Source: Paracoccus isoporae
Lineage (GTDB): Bacteria > Pseudomonadota > Alphaproteobacteria > Rhodobacterales > Rhodobacteraceae
DNA: 64,000 nt
Reading direction: 5' to 3'
NCBI RefSeq assembly: GCF_900101865.1
Contig: NZ_FNAH01000009.1
Span: 1 to 64,000 of the forward strand
Part shown: positions 15,969 to 24,738 of the stretch, in pieces
Layout of the letters: each line of letters begins with the position of its first letter
How positions within the stretch are numbered: the stretch's first letter is position 1
Program-made: the position numbers and the translations under genes
The notes under the pieces: model-generated
Told to the model about the DNA's origin: nothing
The model's database searches: none
Seen by the model: only the letters and a program-made list of their open reading frames with translations

Positions 15969-17277
15969 GCGCGTCGCGGAACATCAGATAGGAGCCTTTC
16001 GGCGTGCGTGTCTGGGTCGCGTAATCGACATGGACAATCCCGAACCGCGGCCCGTAACCCAGCGCCCATTCGTAGTTGTCCAGGAGCGACCACTGGAAGA
16101 ACCCCTTCACATCGACGCCCTCGGCCATCGCCCGCTGCACGGCGCCGACATGATCGCGGATATAGCCCTGCCGGACATCGTCGGCCACAGCGCCATCGAC
16201 CACGCGGTCATACCAGGCCATGCCGCTTTCGGTGACATAGAGCTTCATCCCCTTGCCCTCGATCGCCTTTGCCGCGCGCATGATGAACTCATAGAGCCCG
16301 TCGGGGCGCATCTCCCAGCCGATCTGGGTCTTGGGCAGGGGTCCGGGCACCATCTCCGTATGCGGCCACGGCCCGCAGATATGGTGGTAATGGGCGCGGG
16401 TGTAATGGTTGACCCCCAGCCAGTCGACCGGGGTGGCGATCAGATCCATGTCCTGCTGCCAGCCCTCGGGCAGATGCGGCTCCAGCCCCGCCAGGGCCTC
16501 GGCCGGATAGCCCTGCCCCATCGCGGCCTCGAGGAACCAGCGGTTATAGATGGCGTCCTGCGCCTCCGCCCCCTTGCGGTCGGCGGCGCTGTCGGTCGCC
16601 GGGGCGGCGGTCTCGAAATTCAGCACCATGCCCAGATTGTCATGCCCGTCCGCCCGCATCGCCTGAATGGCCGTGCCATGGGTCAGCAGCACGTGATGCA
16701 TGGCCCGGCCGGTGGCGCGGATGTCGCGCAGCCCCGGCGCGTGCGCGCCCATGAAATGCGACAGCCAGGCGATGCACCACGGCTCGTTCAGCGTCGCCGT
16801 CATCGCCACCCGGTCCCCGATCCGGCCGATCACCGCGCGGGCGTAATCGCTGAACCATCCCGCGATATCGCGGTTGGTCCAACCGCCGAGCGAAGCCAGC
16901 GGCGAGGGCAGATCCCAGTGATGCAGCGTCAGCACCGGCTTCAGCCCGCGCGCGACCATGCCGTCGACCAGCCGGTCGTAGAAATCCATCCCTTCGGCAT
17001 TGATGTTCCGCCCGTCCGGCATTACCCGCGCCCAGGAGGTCGAGAACCGGTAGGCGTCGAAATTCCCGTCCCGGATCAGGTTCAGATCCTCTTCCCAGCG
17101 GTGATAGTGATCGCAGGCGACCGATCCGTCGCTGCCATCGACGACATTGCCCGGCGTGTTGGCGAATGTGTCCCAATGGCTGGACCCGGCCCCGCCGAAA
17201 CGGCTGCCCTCGATCTGATAGGCCGAGGTGGCCACGCCGAAGATGAAATCGTCCGGAAAATCGCTGCGCCTGAACAT
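15958..17277 (-). CDS. Glycoside hydrolase family 1 beta-glucosidase
   Basis: A cytoplasmic retaining beta-glycosidase that cleaves terminal beta-glucosyl (or galactosyl) residues. The 439-residue protein has the family N-terminal signature F-I-F-G-V-A-T-S-A-Y-Q-I-E-G and the acid/base glutamate in T-L-N-E-P-W (about residue 166). The nucleophile glutamate lies in Y-V-T-E-S-G (about 349). The usual motif is T-E-N-G, so the Asn after the nucleophile is replaced by Ser. No signal peptide. It is convergent with the amidohydrolase and no sugar transporter is adjacent. Confidence 0.93.
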   Translation of the reverse strand: MFRRSDFPDDFIFGVATSAYQIEGSRFGGAGSSHWDTFANTPGNVVDGSDGSVACDHYHRWEEDLNLIRDGNFDAYRFSTSWARVMPDGRNINAEGMDFYDRLVDGMVARGLKPVLTLHHWDLPSPLASLGGWTNRDIAGWFSDYARAVIGRIGDRVAMTATLNEPWCIAWLSHFMGAHAPGLRDIRATGRAMHHVLLTHGTAIQAMRADGHDNLGMVLNFETAAPATDSAADRKGAEAQDAIYNRWFLEAAMGQGYPAEALAGLEPHLPEGWQQDMDLIATPVDWLGVNHYTRAHYHHICGPWPHTEMVPGPLPKTQIGWEMRPDGLYEFIMRAAKAIEGKGMKLYVTESGMAWYDRVVDGAVADDVRQGYIRDHVGAVQRAMAEGVDVKGFFQWSLLDNYEWALGYGPRFGIVHVDYATQTRTPKGSYLMFRDALSR

Positions 17278-17393
17278 CCTGCACCCCTCATGAAATCGGT
17301 TAACCCTAGCGCGGCCAAACGGGCGCCAACAATCCCCGGATTGATCCCGGCGGCGTCCCGCGCTAACCGATGCCCGACAGGGAAGGACATCGC

Positions 17394-18191
17394 ATGACCC
17401 GCATCGACCGCAAATTCGCCGCGCTCAAGGTCCAGGACCGCAAGGCGTTCGTCGCCTATATCATGGCCTGCGATCCCGACCGAGAGACCTCGGCCGAGAT
17501 CCTGGCCGGGCTGCCCGGCGCAGGTGTGGACATCATCGAGCTGGGCATGCCCTTCACCGACCCGATGGCCGACGGCCCCACCATCGAGGCCGCGGCGCAT
17601 CGGGCGCTGAAAGCCGGGGGCAGCCTGTCGGTGACGCTCGACATGGTGCGCGATTTCCGCCGCCGCGACGACGACACGCCGATCGTGCTGATGGGGTATT
17701 ACAACCCGGTCTATGCCCGCGCGGGCGGGGTGTCTCAGTTCCTGACAGATGCGGTGGAGGCCGGGATTGACGGGCTGATCATTGTCGATCTGCCGCCGGA
17801 GGAGGATGCCGAGCTGTGCAGCCCCGCGCAGCAGGCCGGGCTGAACTTCATCCGGCTCGCCACGCCCACCACGGACGACCGCCGCCTGCCCGCAGTGGTC
17901 GCGAACACATCCGGCTTCGTCTATTACGTGGCCGTCACCGGCACGACCGGCGGTGCTGCGGCCAAACCCGAAGACGTAGCCCCCGAGGTCGCGCGGATCC
18001 GCGACGCCGCCGGGTTGCCGGTTGTGGTGGGGTTCGGCATCTCGACGCCCGAGGCCGCCGAAGGCATTGCCCGCGTGGCTGATGGCGCGGTGGTGGGCAG
18101 CGCCATCGTCAAGAAGATCGGCGCGGGCGACAGCCCCGAGACGGTGCTGGCATTCGTGCGCGAGCTGGCCGATGGCGCGCATCGGGGCTGA
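17394..18191 (+). CDS. trpA: Tryptophan synthase alpha chain
   Basis: Splits indole-3-glycerol phosphate to indole and glyceraldehyde 3-phosphate, passing indole to TrpB. The 265-residue TIM barrel has the catalytic Glu in D-I-I-E-L-G-M-P-F and Asp in T-D-P-M-A-D-G-P, and the phosphate loop V-G-F-G-I-S-T-P with G-S-A-I-V. GGAAGGA precedes the ATG at good distance; the longer open frame is rejected. trpB is not adjacent, and the gene stands between a GH1 gene and a GNAT gene. Confidence 0.96.
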   Translation: MTRIDRKFAALKVQDRKAFVAYIMACDPDRETSAEILAGLPGAGVDIIELGMPFTDPMADGPTIEAAAHRALKAGGSLSVTLDMVRDFRRRDDDTPIVLMGYYNPVYARAGGVSQFLTDAVEAGIDGLIIVDLPPEEDAELCSPAQQAGLNFIRLATPTTDDRRLPAVVANTSGFVYYVAVTGTTGGAAAKPEDVAPEVARIRDAAGLPVVVGFGISTPEAAEGIARVADGAVVGSAIVKKIGAGDSPETVLAFVRELADGAHRG

Positions 18192-18233
18192 CCGGCCGGG
18201 CGCGCCGGGGCCACGCGTGATGCGGGCCGCAGG

Positions 18234-18725
18234 ATGATCCGGGATGCCCGACCAGAGGACGCAGCCGCCATCGGCGCGATCTGGAACCCGATCATCCGCG
18301 ACACCGTCATCACCTTCTGGCCAACCGAGCGCAGCGAGGCCGAGATCCGCGCCTATATCACCGAGCGGACCGGGCCGGGGCATGGCTGCTTCGTCTGGGA
18401 GGAGGACGGCCGGATCGGCGGCTTCGCCAGCTATGGCCAGTTCCGCGCCGGCGGCGGCTATGCGCATTCGATGGAGCATTCGATCAATGTCGCGCCGCGC
18501 CTGCATGGAACGGGCGCGGCCACCGCGCTGCTGACCCATCTGGAGCAGCACGCAGCGACCGGCGGCGCGCGGCTGATGATCGGTGGCATCACCGGCTCGA
18601 ACCTGCGCTCCATCGCGTTTCACCAGCGGCATGGTTACACCGAATGGGGCCGCATCCCCGCGGCAGGGCGGAAATTCGGCCAGTGGCACGATCTCGTCTT
18701 CATGGGCAAGGATCTGACCGGCTGA
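18234..18725 (+). CDS. GNAT acetyltransferase, phosphinothricin acetyltransferase-like
   Basis: A 163-residue acetyl-CoA-dependent N-acetyltransferase. It has the Pat/YncA layout: I-R-D-A-R-P-E-D-A-A-A-I, the I-x-D-T-V-I-T-F-W segment, G-F-A-S-Y-G-Q-F, S-I-N-V-A-P-R-L-H-G-T-G in the acetyl-CoA loop, and N-L-R-S-I-A-F-H-Q-R-H-G-Y. Relatives acetylate phosphinothricin, methionine sulfone or related compounds; the substrate here is unknown. It follows trpA on the same strand at 42 bases. Confidence 0.87.
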   Translation: MIRDARPEDAAAIGAIWNPIIRDTVITFWPTERSEAEIRAYITERTGPGHGCFVWEEDGRIGGFASYGQFRAGGGYAHSMEHSINVAPRLHGTGAATALLTHLEQHAATGGARLMIGGITGSNLRSIAFHQRHGYTEWGRIPAAGRKFGQWHDLVFMGKDLTG

Positions 18726-18806
18726 GCGCGGCAGATCGGCGCATCCGCATCCGGCCCGCCTGCCCGCGTCTGGCGCGGGGCCGAAAGACCAGTTAGCATC
18801 CGCAGC

Positions 18807-19523
18807 ATGATCGCCGCGAACACCAGCCCTGCCCCCGAACTTCCCCGCCCGCGCAGTTTCTGGCGCCGAATCGCCGACCGCATGGCGGCCTTTATCGGCG
18901 CGCGCAGCCCGGCCACGCCGCCGGAAAAATCCGTGGCCTTCACCATCGCGGTGATCTCGCTCGGCGCGAAGATCGCCAAGGCCGATGGCCGCGTCGCGCG
19001 TTCCGAAGTGGCGGCGTTCCGCCGCATCTTCACCATCCCCCGCACCGAGGAGAAGAACGCCGCCCGCGTCTTCGACCTGGCGCGGCAGAACACCGCCGGG
19101 TTCGACGCCTGGGCGCGGCGCATGGCGCGGCTGTTTCCGGCCGCCGACCCGGTGCTGGAAAACGTGATCGAGGGGCTGGTGCTGGTCGCCGTGGCCGATG
19201 GCGCGCTGCATGATCTGGAACGCGAGATGCTGGACGAGATCGCCCAGATCTTCGGATTCACCCAAGCGCAGCTCACCTCCATCATCGCCCGCCACGACCC
19301 GGACACCGCCTGCCCGCCCTGCGAGATCCTGGGCATTCCGCATGATGCGACGCTGGAACAGGGCCGGGCCCGCTGGCGCGAGTTGGTGCGCAAGAACCAT
19401 CCCGACCGGGCGATTGCGGCGGGTCTGCCGCGCGAGGCGATCCGGCTGGCCGAGGCGCGCACACGGGCCATCAACGATGCCTGGCAGCAATTCCGGCAAA
19501 GCCACGCGCCGCGGCCGTCCTGA
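18807..19523 (+). CDS. TerB-like plus J-domain protein (soluble DjlA type)
   Basis: A 238-residue protein with a TerB-like helical domain (about 40-165, with I-A-K-A-D-G-R-V-A and V-A-D-G-A-L-H motifs) and a C-terminal J domain (about 170-232) that contains H-P-D. The order resembles enterobacterial DjlA but the N-terminal membrane anchor is absent, so it is probably cytoplasmic. J domains recruit DnaK; TerB domains are linked to envelope or metal stress. It starts 81 bases after the GNAT gene. Confidence 0.85.
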   Translation: MIAANTSPAPELPRPRSFWRRIADRMAAFIGARSPATPPEKSVAFTIAVISLGAKIAKADGRVARSEVAAFRRIFTIPRTEEKNAARVFDLARQNTAGFDAWARRMARLFPAADPVLENVIEGLVLVAVADGALHDLEREMLDEIAQIFGFTQAQLTSIIARHDPDTACPPCEILGIPHDATLEQGRARWRELVRKNHPDRAIAAGLPREAIRLAEARTRAINDAWQQFRQSHAPRPS

Positions 19524-19591
19524 GCGCAGGCGGAACCGCCGCTGCCGGTAAATGGTTGATCCGGCATGATTGTCACATCCGGGATATCGAG

Positions 19592-20077
19592 ATGGCACCG
19601 AAACTGATGACCGCGCTGATCCTGTCGGCGTCGCTGGCCGGCCCGCTGACCGCGCAGGACTGGGAGATGCCGCGCGCCGAGGATCAGCCGCCTGCATCTG
19701 CTGACGGCGCGGAACGGCCCGGCGATGACCCGCTCTCCGGGCTGGAGCAGGAGTTGAACCGGACCATGGACGGCATCTTCCGAAGGCTTCAGCCGCATCT
19801 GGAGGGGCTCGGCAACGAGCTGGCCGGGACGGTGAACGAGTTCAGCCCGGCCTTGCGGGAACTCTCCGCGCTGATCGACGATTTCGGCAATTACCACCGC
19901 CCCGAGCGGCTGGAGAACGGCGATATCGTCATCCGCCGCCGCGCCGATGCCCCGCCCCCGCCCGACATGGACGAGTTGCAGCGCCTGCTGCCGGATGAGG
20001 GCGACGGCGCGCCGGGTCGCGGCGAGGAATGGGCTCCGCCCGAGAACAGCACGCCCGTCCCGCAGACCGAGCTGTAA
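19592..20077 (+). CDS. Exported helical protein of unknown function
   Basis: A 161-residue protein with a cleavable signal peptide (cut probably after T-A-Q, about residue 22), an amphipathic helical core (L-x-x-L-G-N-E-L-A-G-T-V-N-E-F, about 65-115), a D-F-G-N-Y-H-R-P-E ... N-G-D-I-V-I-R-R-R segment, and a Pro-rich acidic tail. Similar exported proteins seem common in Rhodobacterales (recalled, not searched). The ATG at 19592 is preferred because the signal peptide then starts directly; the upstream ATG adds an unlikely extension. Confidence 0.75.
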   Translation: MAPKLMTALILSASLAGPLTAQDWEMPRAEDQPPASADGAERPGDDPLSGLEQELNRTMDGIFRRLQPHLEGLGNELAGTVNEFSPALRELSALIDDFGNYHRPERLENGDIVIRRRADAPPPPDMDELQRLLPDEGDGAPGRGEEWAPPENSTPVPQTEL

Positions 20078-20127
20078 CGCCGCGCGGCGGGGCTGGACCG
20101 TCCCGGCTTCGTCCACGGCACCGCAGC

Positions 20128-20190
20128 ACACCCGGCCCGGAACAAGGGGCGCAGCTCCGCCGGGCCAGCGGCCGACCGCGGGCCCTCTGC
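20128..20190. repeat. Intergenic structured repeat, copy 3
   Basis: Matches copy 2 at 12621 from ACACCCGGCCCGG through GGGCCAGCG and CCGACCG, with small differences in the loop (AACAA for AATCGA) and in the inner stem (GCTCC for GCCCC). It then jumps to GGGCCCTCTGC, which corresponds to 12786-12796 of copy 2, as if the middle were deleted. It lies between convergent genes. Confidence 0.6.
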
Positions 20191-20235
20191 CGAATATGGC
20201 AGCGACGCGATCTATGGGTGGTGCTCCGATAGAAA

Positions 20236-20257
20236 GGGGGGCGGCCAGGCCGCCCCC
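20236..20257 (-). terminator. Terminator of the TRAP-usp operon
   Basis: GGGGGCGGC (20237-20245) pairs with GCCGCCCCC (20249-20257) around a three-base loop. On the minus strand it is followed by TTTCTATC. It lies about 20 bases past the usp stop. Confidence 0.65.
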
Positions 20258-20278
20258 TCCCCGTTACAGTTGCCCCCC

Positions 20279-20704
20279 TCAGCGCACGATCATCACGCTG
20301 ACCGGCGAGTGCCGCACGACGCGGTCGGCCTGGCTGCTGATGCGGAAGGTGCGCAGCTCGTCGGGCGAGTGAGAGGCCATGACGATCAGATCGGCGCCGA
20401 TCCTGTCCGCGGTGGCGATGATCGTCTCCGCCACATGGCCGTGGCCGACATGGGTGGTGACACCCGCCATCTCGCCCAGCTCGCGCGAGACGAAATCGCC
20501 CAGGCTGGCCTTCATCTCCTCGAGCGCGCGCTGCTCATAGTCTTTGGGCAGGTAGCTTGCCACCCAGGCATTGCCGACATCATGGACGATGCCCAGCAGA
20601 TGCAGCGTGCCGCCCGCCTCGACAAGCTGCCGCGCGGCGGGCAGTGCCTTGTCCCAGCTTGACGGGTGCTGAAGGTCGATCGGAAGAAGAATGGTGTTGA
20701 ACAT
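20279..20704 (-). CDS. Universal stress protein associated with TRAP transporter
   Basis: A 141-residue single-domain UspA protein encoded 14 bases after the TRAP permease gene, the position held by TeaD in the Halomonas ectoine TRAP operon. TeaD binds ATP and modulates uptake (family knowledge). Here the expected G-2X-G-9X-G-S/T nucleotide loop is not recognisable: the region reads A-S-H-S-P-D-E-L-R-T-F-R-I-S-S. Nucleotide binding is therefore doubtful. The ATG at 20704 has GAAGGAGCG upstream. It is the last gene of the operon and ends in a terminator. Confidence 0.88.
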   Translation of the reverse strand: MFNTILLPIDLQHPSSWDKALPAARQLVEAGGTLHLLGIVHDVGNAWVASYLPKDYEQRALEEMKASLGDFVSRELGEMAGVTTHVGHGHVAETIIATADRIGADLIVMASHSPDELRTFRISSQADRVVRHSPVSVMIVR

Positions 20705-20718
20705 GTCGCGCTCCTTCC

Positions 20719-23559
20719 TCACGCCGCTGCCGGTGCGGTGGCCACGCCGCCATGGCCAGGCCCCGCCCGCCTGCGCTGCATCCAGACCACGAGCGCCAGC
20801 AGCGCGAAGGCCGGGATATACATCAGGTATTTGGATGGGGCCGCCGCAGGTGCACGGACCATCAGGATCTGCTGATCCCAGTCCAGACCGGCATCGGCGG
20901 CGGGGCTGTCGAAGGCGACATTGTCGATGATGACCTCATCGCCGTTCTGGATCGTCTCCATTCCGAGCGCGGCCATCCGGTCCGCGCCGTTCTCGCCTTC
21001 CGGGACCGGCATCTGGACCCGGAACTCCACCGGCTCGCCGACCTGATCCAGCCCGGACACGACCAGCCGGAACGGCTCGCCCACCGGGGCGTCGCCAAGC
21101 GCCTGCTCCAGCTCGGCCGGGGGCCGGTCATCCCAGGGCGGCGCCACCATGTCCATCCAGAAGCCCGGACGGAAGATGGTGAAGGCCACCAGCAGCAGCG
21201 CCAGCGTCTCGACGATCCGGTTGCGGGTCAGGAACCAGCCCTGCGTCGCGGCGGCGAACAAGAGCATCGCCACCGTCGCCGTCACGAAGACGAAGATCCC
21301 GTGCAGCCAGCCCACATCGATCAGCAGCAGATCGGTGTTGAAGATGAACAGGAAGGGCAGCGCCGCGGTGCGCAGGCTGTAGAAGAAGGCCACCACCCCG
21401 GTGCGGATCGGATCGCCTCCCGACACGGCCGCCGCCGCGAAGGAGGCCAGACCGACGGGCGGCGTCACATCGGCCATGATGCCGAAATAGAACACGAACA
21501 GATGCACCGCGATCAGCGGCACGATCAGCCCGTTCTGCTGGCCCAACGTCACGATGACCGGGGCCAGCAGCGCCGAGACGACGATATAGTTCGCCGTGGT
21601 CGGCAACCCCATCCCGAGGATCAGCGACAGGATCGCGGTCAGCAGCAGGATCGCCAGCAGATTGCCGCCCGACAGCACCTCGACCACATCGGCAAGCGCC
21701 GAGCCGACGCCGGTCTGGCTGACCGCGCCGACGATGATCCCCGCCGTGGCGGTGGCGATGCCGATGCCGATCATGTTGCGGGCGCCCGCGATCATGCCAT
21801 CCACCAGATCGTTCAGCCCGGCGCGCAGCGCGGTGCCGACCTGCGTATTCCCGTGCCGGTCCTCGCCCCGCATCATCACCATCATCGGGCGCTGCGTCAG
21901 CAGGATGAAGATCATGAAGGCCGTGGCCCAGAAGGCCGACAGACCCGGCGACAGCCGGTCCACCATCAGCGCCCAGACCAGCACCACAACCGGCAGCAGG
22001 AAATGCAGACCCGAGCGCACGGTCGGCCCCGGCATCGGCAGTTCCGTCACCTCGGCATTGGGATCGTCGATCTCCAGCGGTGCCTCGCGCGAGCCGACCC
22101 AGAGGAGGCCCAGATACACAGCCGTCAGGAAGGCGAACACGACATAGCCCGCCGCCTCGCCAAAGGCCGGGCGGATCCAGCCCATGCCGTAATAGACCAG
22201 CATGGCAAGCGCCGAGACGACCATCACCCCGAAGACGAACCCGACGATGCGGCGCATCCACGGCCCTGGCTCATAGGGGCGCGGCAGACCTTTCATGCCG
22301 GATTTCATCGCCTCCAGATGGACGATATAGACGAGCGCGATATAGGAGATCGTCGCGGGCAGGAAGGCGTGGCGGACCACGTCGAAATAGGGAATGCCGA
22401 CATATTCCACCATCAGGAAGGCCGCAGCCCCCATCACCGGCGGCATGATCTGGCCGTTGACCGAGGACGCGACCTCGACCGCGCCGGCTTTCTCGGACGA
22501 GAAGCCCACCTTTTTCATCAGGGGAATGGTGAAGGTGCCGGTGGTGACGACATTGGCGATGGACGAGCCCGAGATCAGCCCGGTCATGGCCGAGCTGACG
22601 ACGGCGGCCTTGGCCGGCCCGCCGCGCATATGGCCCATCATCGAAAACGCAACCTGGATGAAGTAATTCCCCGCGCCCGCCTTATCCAGCAGCGCGCCGA
22701 ACAGCACGAACAGGAACACGAAGCTGGTCGAGACGCCGAGCGCGATGCCGAACACGCCCTCTGTCGTGATCCATTGATGGTTCACCACCTCGGAAAGCGA
22801 ATTGCCCTTATGCGCGATGATCTCCGGCATGTAGGGGCCAAGGAAGGTATAGGCCAGAAACACCGTCGCAACGATCATCAGCGCCGGGCCGAGCGCGCGG
22901 CGCGTGACCTCCAGCAGCAGAAGCAGGCCGATGACGCCGACGACCATATCCTGCGTGATCGGACGGCCGACCCGCGTCGCGATGTCGTCATAGAAGATGT
23001 AGATATAGAGCGCCGCGAAGACCGAGATCAGCGCCATCGCCCATTCCCAGGGCGGCACCCAGGTCTTGGGCGACCCGGCCAGGATCGCCAGCAGAACCGC
23101 AGCCCCGCACAGCACGATCCACCAGGCATTGCCGCCATCCGCGCCTTCGATGAACAGCAGCGTCATGATGACCGGCACGGCGATGGCGAGCCCCATCTGC
23201 ACCTTGGTCCGTTCCGCCGGATAGGCGAGATAGGCCAAAAACATCGCGAAGGCGAGGTGGATGGAACGGGTCTCGGTGTCGTTGAGGATGCCGAACTCGA
23301 AGATGAACGGCAGCGGCGAGGCGATCCAGACCTGGAACAGCGACCAGCAGAAGGCGACGATCAGGATGGTGCGTCCGACCCAGCCCGCAGGCGTCCGCGC
23401 CCCGGTGTCGGAAGAGGCGACGAGCTCGTCCAGCTCGGACTGGCTCATCCCGCCGCGGCCCGCGGCCTCCATCTCGACGGCGGCGGCGTCCATCTGGTCG
23501 CGGTCCTGCCGGTCGGATGCGCCGGGCGGCGGGCGCTTCGGATCATTCTCGGTTGTCAT
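20719..23559 (-). CDS. TRAP transporter fused permease (DctQ-DctM, TAXI type) with DUF3394 tail
   Basis: A 946-residue inner-membrane protein combining the small (about four segments) and large (about twelve segments) TRAP permease subunits, the form that partners TAXI binding proteins. Signatures include G-A-G-N-Y-F-I-Q-V-A-F, S-G-S-S-I-A-N-V-V-T-T-G and G-M-G-L-P-T-T-A-N-Y. The N-terminus (about 60 residues) is acidic and soluble. The C-terminus carries a DUF3394-like soluble segment (about 780-910) and a final membrane helix. It moves small organic anions with Na+ or H+; the substrate is unknown. It sits between the binding-protein gene and usp, one operon. Confidence 0.93.
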   Translation of the reverse strand: MTTENDPKRPPPGASDRQDRDQMDAAAVEMEAAGRGGMSQSELDELVASSDTGARTPAGWVGRTILIVAFCWSLFQVWIASPLPFIFEFGILNDTETRSIHLAFAMFLAYLAYPAERTKVQMGLAIAVPVIMTLLFIEGADGGNAWWIVLCGAAVLLAILAGSPKTWVPPWEWAMALISVFAALYIYIFYDDIATRVGRPITQDMVVGVIGLLLLLEVTRRALGPALMIVATVFLAYTFLGPYMPEIIAHKGNSLSEVVNHQWITTEGVFGIALGVSTSFVFLFVLFGALLDKAGAGNYFIQVAFSMMGHMRGGPAKAAVVSSAMTGLISGSSIANVVTTGTFTIPLMKKVGFSSEKAGAVEVASSVNGQIMPPVMGAAAFLMVEYVGIPYFDVVRHAFLPATISYIALVYIVHLEAMKSGMKGLPRPYEPGPWMRRIVGFVFGVMVVSALAMLVYYGMGWIRPAFGEAAGYVVFAFLTAVYLGLLWVGSREAPLEIDDPNAEVTELPMPGPTVRSGLHFLLPVVVLVWALMVDRLSPGLSAFWATAFMIFILLTQRPMMVMMRGEDRHGNTQVGTALRAGLNDLVDGMIAGARNMIGIGIATATAGIIVGAVSQTGVGSALADVVEVLSGGNLLAILLLTAILSLILGMGLPTTANYIVVSALLAPVIVTLGQQNGLIVPLIAVHLFVFYFGIMADVTPPVGLASFAAAAVSGGDPIRTGVVAFFYSLRTAALPFLFIFNTDLLLIDVGWLHGIFVFVTATVAMLLFAAATQGWFLTRNRIVETLALLLVAFTIFRPGFWMDMVAPPWDDRPPAELEQALGDAPVGEPFRLVVSGLDQVGEPVEFRVQMPVPEGENGADRMAALGMETIQNGDEVIIDNVAFDSPAADAGLDWDQQILMVRAPAAAPSKYLMYIPAFALLALVVWMQRRRAGPGHGGVATAPAAA

Positions 23560-23625
23560 GTCCCCATTCCCCTCAACTGACCGGTTTCTTCCGGCATTCT
23601 GTCTCGATTTTAGTTAACTGTCATG

Positions 23626-23657
23626 AAAAAGCGGCCCCGCCGCAAGAGCGGAGCCGC
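23626..23657 (-). terminator. Intercistronic terminator/attenuator between binding protein and permease genes
   Basis: On the minus strand a ten-pair stem with one mismatch (23648-23657 with 23631-23640) is followed by TTTTT at 23626-23630. It lies 41 bases after the TAXI gene stop and about 70 bases before the permease start, so partial termination would leave more binding protein than permease. Confidence 0.65.
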
Positions 23658-23697
23658 CGAATCGAGCTGTCAAGCACGACAAATCGTCAGGTTCGGA

Positions 23698-24669
23698 TCA
23701 CTCGATCCAGCCCTGCTCGCGGTAATATTTCTCGGCACCGGGATGCAGCGGCGCGGAATTGCCTTCCGCAACCATGGCTTCCGGCTCGAGGTTCTCGAAG
23801 GCCGGGTGCAGCCCCTTGAAGCGGTCGAAATTGTCGAACACCGCGCTGACGACTTCGTTGACGACATCCTCCGGCACGTCGGCCGAGGTCACGAAGGTGG
23901 CCTTCACGCCGAAGGTATTGGTGTCGCCATCCGTCCCGGCATACATGCCGCCCGGAATGGTGGCCTTGGCGTAATAGGGGTTTTCCTCGATCAGCGTGTC
24001 GATCTCGGGGCCTTCGACCGGCACCAGATTGGCTTCGACGGTCGAGGTCGCCTCCTGGATCGAGCCGTTCGGGTGGCCGACCGTATAGACGATGGCGTCC
24101 ACCTTGTTGTCACCCAGGGCCGCGGACTGTTCGGCCGGCTTCAGCTCGGACGCCAGCGAGAAATCGTCCATTGTCCAGCCCTTGGCGTCCAGCACGACCT
24201 GCATGGTGGCCAGCTGCCCGGAGCCCGGATTGCCGACATTCACCCGCTTGCCCTGCAGATCGTCGAAGCTGGCGATGCTGGCATCCTGTCGGGCCACCAC
24301 GGTGAACGGCTCGGGATGGACCGAGAACACGGCGCGCAGATTTTCGAACTTGTTGTCGCCCTCGAATTCCGGCGAGGAGCCGTTATAGGCGTGATACTGG
24401 ATGTCGGATTGCGCCACGCCCATGGTCATGTCGCCGGACTTGATGGCGTTGACATTGGCCACCGAACCGCCGGTGGACGGCGCGGTGCACTTGATGCCGG
24501 TCTCGGCGGTGTCGCGATTGACCAGACGGCAGATCGACTGGCCGACGACGTAGTAGACGCCGGTCTGGCCGCCCGTGCCGATGGTGATGAAACGCTCTTC
24601 CTGCGCCGAGGCGGCGCCAGCGACGGTCACGAGGGCAAAGGCCGCCGTCACGGATTTGATGAAGCTCAT
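23698..24669 (-). CDS. TAXI-family TRAP transporter solute-binding protein
   Basis: The periplasmic binding protein of the TRAP system. The 323-residue protein has a signal peptide (cut after A-S-A, about residue 22), then the TAXI signature I-T-I-G-T-G-G-Q-T-G-V-Y-Y-V-V-G and C-T-A-P-S-T-G-G-S-V-A-N-V-N-A-I. The two lobes follow the usual fold. The ATG at 24669 has AGGGAG just upstream. It is first in the operon; a stem-loop with a T-run separates it from the permease gene. TAXI ligands include glutamate-like compounds in some cases, but none can be assigned here. Confidence 0.93.
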   Translation of the reverse strand: MSFIKSVTAAFALVTVAGAASAQEERFITIGTGGQTGVYYVVGQSICRLVNRDTAETGIKCTAPSTGGSVANVNAIKSGDMTMGVAQSDIQYHAYNGSSPEFEGDNKFENLRAVFSVHPEPFTVVARQDASIASFDDLQGKRVNVGNPGSGQLATMQVVLDAKGWTMDDFSLASELKPAEQSAALGDNKVDAIVYTVGHPNGSIQEATSTVEANLVPVEGPEIDTLIEENPYYAKATIPGGMYAGTDGDTNTFGVKATFVTSADVPEDVVNEVVSAVFDNFDRFKGLHPAFENLEPEAMVAEGNSAPLHPGAEKYYREQGWIE

Positions 24670-24738
24670 TTGGGACTCCCTGTTGGTCTGATGCAGCAAG
24701 CGTCCGATATCTTTGTCAAAAGTGCAACAGCGGACTGC

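Noticed and set aside
20752..23580. 942-residue open frame on the plus strand
   Set aside because: It is the complement of the TRAP permease gene, with a highly biased His/Arg/Asp/Gln content and no domain.
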